Source of the DNA: an uncultured Ignavibacteria bacterium
GTDB lineage: Bacteria; Bacteroidota; Ignavibacteria; Ch128b
Direction of reading: 5' to 3'
Assembly: GCA_937944105.1 (NCBI GenBank)
Contig: CALDZP010000073.1
Location: 1 to 64,000 of the forward strand
DNA length: 64,000 bases
Shown here: positions 60,219-64,000 of the stretch, in pieces
Numbering within the stretch: the stretch's first letter is position 1
Layout: every line of letters starts with the position of its first letter
Position numbers and translations under genes: made by a program
Notes under the pieces: generated by a model
Seen by the model: the letters and a program-made list of their open reading frames with translations, nothing else
Told to the model about the DNA's origin: nothing
Databases searched by the model: none

Positions 60219-60599
60219 ATGAGTTTATCTCGAAAAGTTTTTATTCCATTTTTAATATTAATTTACTTTGCAGTCATTAACGGTAATCTCATTTCGTTAG
60301 CTGAATACTTAATTCGATATGACTATATCGTAAAAAATTTATGTGTACAGAAAAATAATATAAAAAATACATGTAAAGGTTCCTGTCACTTAAAACAGAA
60401 TCTTGAAAAAGTAAACGAATCAAATGGTAGTAATCCAGAATCAATTGAATTGAAATTGTTATCGTCAATCGATATTCATTATAATCAGAACATTTCTTTA
60501 TTTAATTACGACAAACACAATTGCAAGCGTATTGCTTTACAAAATCAGAGAAAAATAAATCAATTTGAAATAGAACCTGAAACACAACCTCCGGAGTAA
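60219..60599 (+). CDS. Small membrane-anchored CxGxCH protein, possible copper-binding
   Basis: A 126-residue protein with one N-terminal helix (about 8-25) and then a soluble part holding Cys42, Cys52, Cys56 and His57 in the pattern NLC-x9-CKGSCHLKQNL. A further Cys is near residue 105 (HNCKR). Small proteins with this CxGxC motif often stand beside TonB receptors for metals in Bacteroidota. It is immediately upstream of the NosA/OprC-like receptor, so a role as periplasmic copper carrier is likely but unproven. The SD is weak. Confidence 0.65.
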   Translation: MSLSRKVFIPFLILIYFAVINGNLISLAEYLIRYDYIVKNLCVQKNNIKNTCKGSCHLKQNLEKVNESNGSNPESIELKLLSSIDIHYNQNISLFNYDKHNCKRIALQNQRKINQFEIEPETQPPE

Positions 60600-60661
60600 A
60601 TATCTATTTATAACCATAATTCAAAAACATTAAACATAATAAAAAACTACGGAGGTTTAAT

Positions 60662-62527
60662 ATGAGAAAAATTGTGTCTTTACTTATCTCATTTTTCATA
60701 ATTTTTTATAATCACTTATTCTCACAAAATTATGACTCACTTAAAACATTTGAATTACCTTCAATCGAGATTATTTCCAGAAGAGGAATTCCTTTTGTTG
60801 AAATTCATAAGTATGGAACTGATTATAACAGTAATTTATTAAATCAAAATGGCTATACTCTGATCAGACGTGGTATCAATTTTACACAGGATTTATATGT
60901 TGAGGGTTTCAAAAAAGGTGACATTAAAGTGTTAATTGATGGTGAACATTATCATAATGCTTGTCCAAATCGTATGGATGCTCCTGCAACACGTGTTAAC
61001 ATAATTGATATGGAATCTGTTGAATTAACAAAATCGTCTTCTCTAATTGGCACAGGTGTTTACGGTAAAGTCGAATATCATAGATCAAGCTTAAGTGATG
61101 TCTTCAAATTTAAATCATTGGTTAACGGTTCAGCAGGTTATAAGAAAGATTTTGATTTTGCCGTTGCTGGTGAAGGCTTAAATTCATCGATTACTTTTAG
61201 AATTTCTCAAGGTATACCTTACCTTAATGGTGAAGGAAAATCTTTTAAGGAATTATACAATTATAAAGATAACGGTAAATTTTCTTATTACAATACTTCA
61301 TTCAGACATAAATTAAATAATTTTGATTTAGAAATTGGCAGCAATTTTACATTTGCTAATAACATATCATTTCCATACTTACAAATGGATGAGAAACTAA
61401 GCAAATCATATAACATTTATTTGAAGTATAAAACAAATAAAATTTATTTGAATTATACTGACCATCTTATGAATAACGATTTGCGTAACTCAAGTATGTT
61501 TATGGAAACTCGTGCAAAAAATTTAACAATTGGACTCAATGGAAAATTTTACGAAGTATATTATCGTAACTGGAATGCTGATAATGTAATTCGAATGATG
61601 TCAAATTCTATTTACAATAAACTTATGCCTAATGTTGATCAAATTGGTCTTAATCTTTCTGAAAATTTCTCTTTTGAATTTGTTAAGGTATTTTTGAAGG
61701 GTGGATTGCAATACCTAACATTCAAAGATGAAGCGAGAAAAACTTTTTATGAAGAATTGTATTCAAATGTTAGTTCAAAAAGATATTTTATTTCATCAGG
61801 AGTAACTTTTGTTTACTCACCAAAAATTCATTCAAACTTAACGGGTAAAATAATCACAGAATTTTCATCAGATTCACCGGATCCTGAACTTCTTTTTATT
61901 GCTGTGAAAAGAATGGGAAATAATCCTGACTGGAGTGGTAATCCCAATTTAAGACAACCAGTAAAATTCGGAGCTCGAGGAACTTTAGATTACAAAAACA
62001 TTAGTTTTGAAATCTTTACAAATTATATTTTAAACTATATTGATGTTGTTAAAAAAATGAAAACAAATAAACCTGTAATGACTTATGAAAATGTCAACTC
62101 CCTGTTAATGGGTTCCAATTTACATTTAAGATACAGATTCTTTGAAACAAACATATCATATTTATGGGGCGAAAATACAAAAACAAAAAAACCACTTGCT
62201 GAAATCGCTCCACTTTCTATGAACTCGAGTTTGTATCTTCCTGTGTTTTCTAATTTTGACATTATAGTTTATCATCAATACGAAAATGCACAAAAGAGAA
62301 TCAACAAAGATTTGAATGAATTTTCTTCTGCTACCTGGAATACAATTGGACTCGGCTTAAATTATACTTATAAAGATTTTAATTTCGATTTAAGGATAAA
62401 CAATTTATTAAATCACAATTACTATCGTTTCCTATCATTTTCTAGGAATCCTTTCAGCACTAATAGACCAGTCTACGATCCAGGTAGGAACGTAACTCTT
62501 ACAATTTTCATGAGCAAAATTTTCTAA
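60662..62527 (+). CDS. TonB-dependent receptor with NosA/OprC copper-binding signature
   Basis: A 621-residue outer-membrane receptor with a signal peptide (about 1-21), plug domain and beta barrel ending in LTIFMSKIF. Cys101 and Met105 in ACPNRM match the CxxxM copper ligands of Pseudomonas OprC/NosA, with the flanking CPNRMD conserved. His268 and Met270 in TDHLMNN would be the HxM partner. NosA/OprC imports copper for nitrous-oxide reductase. Location inside the nos region, behind a CxGxCH protein and before nosY, agrees. GGAGG site before the ATG. Copper specificity is inferred. Confidence 0.8.
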   Translation: MRKIVSLLISFFIIFYNHLFSQNYDSLKTFELPSIEIISRRGIPFVEIHKYGTDYNSNLLNQNGYTLIRRGINFTQDLYVEGFKKGDIKVLIDGEHYHNACPNRMDAPATRVNIIDMESVELTKSSSLIGTGVYGKVEYHRSSLSDVFKFKSLVNGSAGYKKDFDFAVAGEGLNSSITFRISQGIPYLNGEGKSFKELYNYKDNGKFSYYNTSFRHKLNNFDLEIGSNFTFANNISFPYLQMDEKLSKSYNIYLKYKTNKIYLNYTDHLMNNDLRNSSMFMETRAKNLTIGLNGKFYEVYYRNWNADNVIRMMSNSIYNKLMPNVDQIGLNLSENFSFEFVKVFLKGGLQYLTFKDEARKTFYEELYSNVSSKRYFISSGVTFVYSPKIHSNLTGKIITEFSSDSPDPELLFIAVKRMGNNPDWSGNPNLRQPVKFGARGTLDYKNISFEIFTNYILNYIDVVKKMKTNKPVMTYENVNSLLMGSNLHLRYRFFETNISYLWGENTKTKKPLAEIAPLSMNSSLYLPVFSNFDIIVYHQYENAQKRINKDLNEFSSATWNTIGLGLNYTYKDFNFDLRINNLLNHNYYRFLSFSRNPFSTNRPVYDPGRNVTLTIFMSKIF

Positions 62528-62537
62528 TTATTATTAC

Positions 62538-62574
62538 AATCGGGCTGGGACTTATAACGTCTCTCAGCCCGATT
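62538..62574 (+). terminator. Hairpin after the copper receptor gene, weak terminator
   Basis: Arms AATCGGGCTG (62538-62547) and CAGCCCGATT (62565-62574) give a strong 10-base stem, but it is followed by AATAAATTATTTTTT instead of an immediate T run. Partial termination before nosY, or mRNA 3'-end protection, is more likely than full termination. Confidence 0.55.
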
Positions 62575-62626
62575 AATAAATTATTTTTTATTTTAATAAA
62601 AAATCTTTTACCAATTCAGGATCTTA

Positions 62627-63415
62627 ATGCAATACATAAAAAAAATTTTGAAGTTTGAATTCAACAACGTAATTCGAAGCCGATGGATATTTTTTTTCTT
62701 TGCATTCTTCTTTGTTGTCTCTTATGCACTATTTACCTTCGAATCAAATATTCAAAAATCTTTAATTAGCTTATTTAACTTAATTATTTATTTAATCCCC
62801 TTGATTAGCTTAATATTTGGAACAATGTATTTTTATAATTCGAAAGAATACATTGAAATGATGCTTTGCCAACCCATTCCAAGAAAATCACTATATATAG
62901 GAATATTTTTAGGCACAGCTCTTCCATTAATTATAAGTTTAATATCGGGAATTTTAGTCCCATTCATTTTATTTAGTAATATAAACGAAGGTTTTAATTT
63001 TATTCTGCTTCTTGTTTTAATCAGTATTTTACTAACTCTAATTTCAATTGCAATTGCTTTTCTAATTTCTACTATGATCAATGATAAAGTTAGAGGATTA
63101 AGTGTTGCTATTTTTTTCTGGCTCGTAATGGCAATTGCATTTGATGGAATTTTGCTTTTGTTGATGTTTCTTTTAAGTGATTACCCTGTTGAAAAATTTT
63201 TGCTTTTTATCACTTTAATCAATCCTATCAATCTATCTCGAACATTGTTTGTATTACATTTCGATATCTCCGCATTGATGGGAATAACTGGTGCAATATT
63301 TAAAAAATTTTATGGAACTACTTTGGGCATTATTGTTTCGGTGACTTCATTAATTTTTTGGATTATAATTCCATTCTGGATTGGACTAAAAAATTTTATG
63401 AGAAAAGATTTCTAA
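62627..63415 (+). CDS. nosY: ABC transporter permease NosY
   Basis: A 262-residue protein with about six membrane helices. Family motifs are visible: MLCQPIPRKSLYIG in the cytoplasmic loop and LINPINLSRTLFVLHFDIS followed by ALMGITGAIF near the C-terminus. NosY is the membrane part of NosDFY, passing sulfur or driving copper-site assembly. It is separated from nosF by six unrelated genes and preceded by a hairpin; an AGGA site lies before the ATG. Confidence 0.9.
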   Translation: MQYIKKILKFEFNNVIRSRWIFFFFAFFFVVSYALFTFESNIQKSLISLFNLIIYLIPLISLIFGTMYFYNSKEYIEMMLCQPIPRKSLYIGIFLGTALPLIISLISGILVPFILFSNINEGFNFILLLVLISILLTLISIAIAFLISTMINDKVRGLSVAIFFWLVMAIAFDGILLLLMFLLSDYPVEKFLLFITLINPINLSRTLFVLHFDISALMGITGAIFKKFYGTTLGIIVSVTSLIFWIIIPFWIGLKNFMRKDF

Positions 63416-63657
63416 AAATTTTTAACTGATAATTCTTTTGTGTTCTGTCGGTAATCGTAATACTATCCATTAAATCTCAACTCATTTTATTTTTGGAATA
63501 ATTTTTTTAAGAGACCTACTGTATTTTAGAATGAATAATTCACACACTCTTAAATGGAATTAAACAAAATTTCACAAAATTCGTTAGAGGGATTATTTCC
63601 TTGATAATCTCTTTTGAACCAAATCTTTAAATTTGCTAAATAAAGAAAGGAACAACA

Positions 63658-64000
63658 ATGAAATTTGCTTATTTGGATACTTTTTCTGGACTTAGTGGTG
63701 ATATGATGATTGGTGCCTTAATTTCAGCGGGGATGCCATTTGAATATTTACAAGATGAGCTTAAAAAATTAAATATCAAAGGCTATGAATTAAGTCATAA
63801 AATTATACAAAAGCAATCAATTACTGCAATTAAATTTGATGTTAAAATACTTGAAGAAAATAACTCTGGTGAATTGATTGATTCTAAAGAAAAGCATCAA
63901 CATATAAAGCAAAGACTTCATAACCATGAAAATCACCACTCACATCAAGGTAGAACTTACTCAGCAATAATTGAATTAATTGAAAAGAGTGAACTTTCAC
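63658..64000 (+). CDS. larC: Nickel-pincer cofactor biosynthesis protein LarC, 3' end beyond window
   Basis: The first 114 codons of a larger gene. The N-terminus MKFAYLDTFSGLSGDMMIGA has the SGDM signature of LarC (formerly DUF111), and a His-rich stretch (HQHIKQRLHNHENHHSHQ) precedes RTYSAIIELIE, as in other LarC proteins. LarC inserts nickel into the pincer cofactor of lactate racemase LarA; nickel-pincer enzymes also occur outside lactate metabolism. The gene continues past the right edge. An AAAGG site lies ahead of the ATG. Confidence 0.92.
   Translation, partial: MKFAYLDTFSGLSGDMMIGALISAGMPFEYLQDELKKLNIKGYELSHKIIQKQSITAIKFDVKILEENNSGELIDSKEKHQHIKQRLHNHENHHSHQGRTYSAIIELIEKSELS

Overview
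The window is AT-rich chromosomal DNA of a free-living bacterium. It looks like a member of the Ignavibacteria or a close relative in the Bacteroidota/Chlorobi group. Reasons: a short primary sigma factor without region 1.1, large Bacteroidota-style outer-membrane receptors with a carboxypeptidase-like N-terminal domain, a Sec-type (clade II) nitrous-oxide reductase, and a class II ribonucleotide reductase. Good Shine-Dalgarno sites (AGGAG types) argue against Bacteroidia proper. The taxonomic call is inference; no 16S rRNA is present.

Left flank (1-9.9 kb): the end-truncated gene of a secreted repeat protein of beta-propeller type, a small exported protein of unknown function, a long-chain acyl-CoA synthetase, an AbgT-family transporter, the B12-dependent ribonucleotide reductase NrdJ and an NlpC/P60 lipoprotein.

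Operon 1 (15.6 to 9.9 kb, minus strand): ysxC, a GAF-GAF-degenerate GGDEF protein, deoB, a two-gene PIN-domain (VapBC-like) module, two EutN/CcmL microcompartment vertex proteins and rpoD, joined by 1-4 nt overlaps or short gaps and closed by a terminator. The vertex proteins next to deoB and the main sigma factor are unexpected.

Information-processing block (46.7 to 15.7 kb, minus strand): tRNA-Tyr, tRNA-Gly, tRNA-Thr, rpmG, tRNA-Trp, secE, nusG, rplKAJL, rpoBC, rpsLG, fusA, tuf, then the complete S10, spc and alpha clusters through rplQ. The normally separate rif, str, S10, spc and alpha operons are contiguous. A tRNA-Gln gene lies inside the spc portion. Several genes too short for routine ORF calling are present (rpmJ, rpmG, secE, and a basic 50-residue protein at 47.1 kb).

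Right flank (47.4-64 kb): an outer-membrane receptor and a D-Ala-D-Ala dipeptidase precede a nitrous-oxide respiration region. It runs cytochrome c lipoprotein, nosZ, cupin, NosB-like membrane protein, nosL, nosD, nosF, then a block of five genes (DUF1858/DUF2249 protein, 12-helix membrane protein, MIP18/DUF59 protein, 4-helix membrane protein, DoxX), a CxGxCH small protein, a TonB receptor with the NosA/OprC copper signature, and nosY. Together these would import copper across the outer membrane, deliver it to NosZ and feed it electrons. The five-gene insert, whose two membrane proteins share a 16-residue motif four times, is the best candidate for an undescribed respiratory or NO-handling system. 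The window ends in the first third of larC (nickel-pincer cofactor synthesis).
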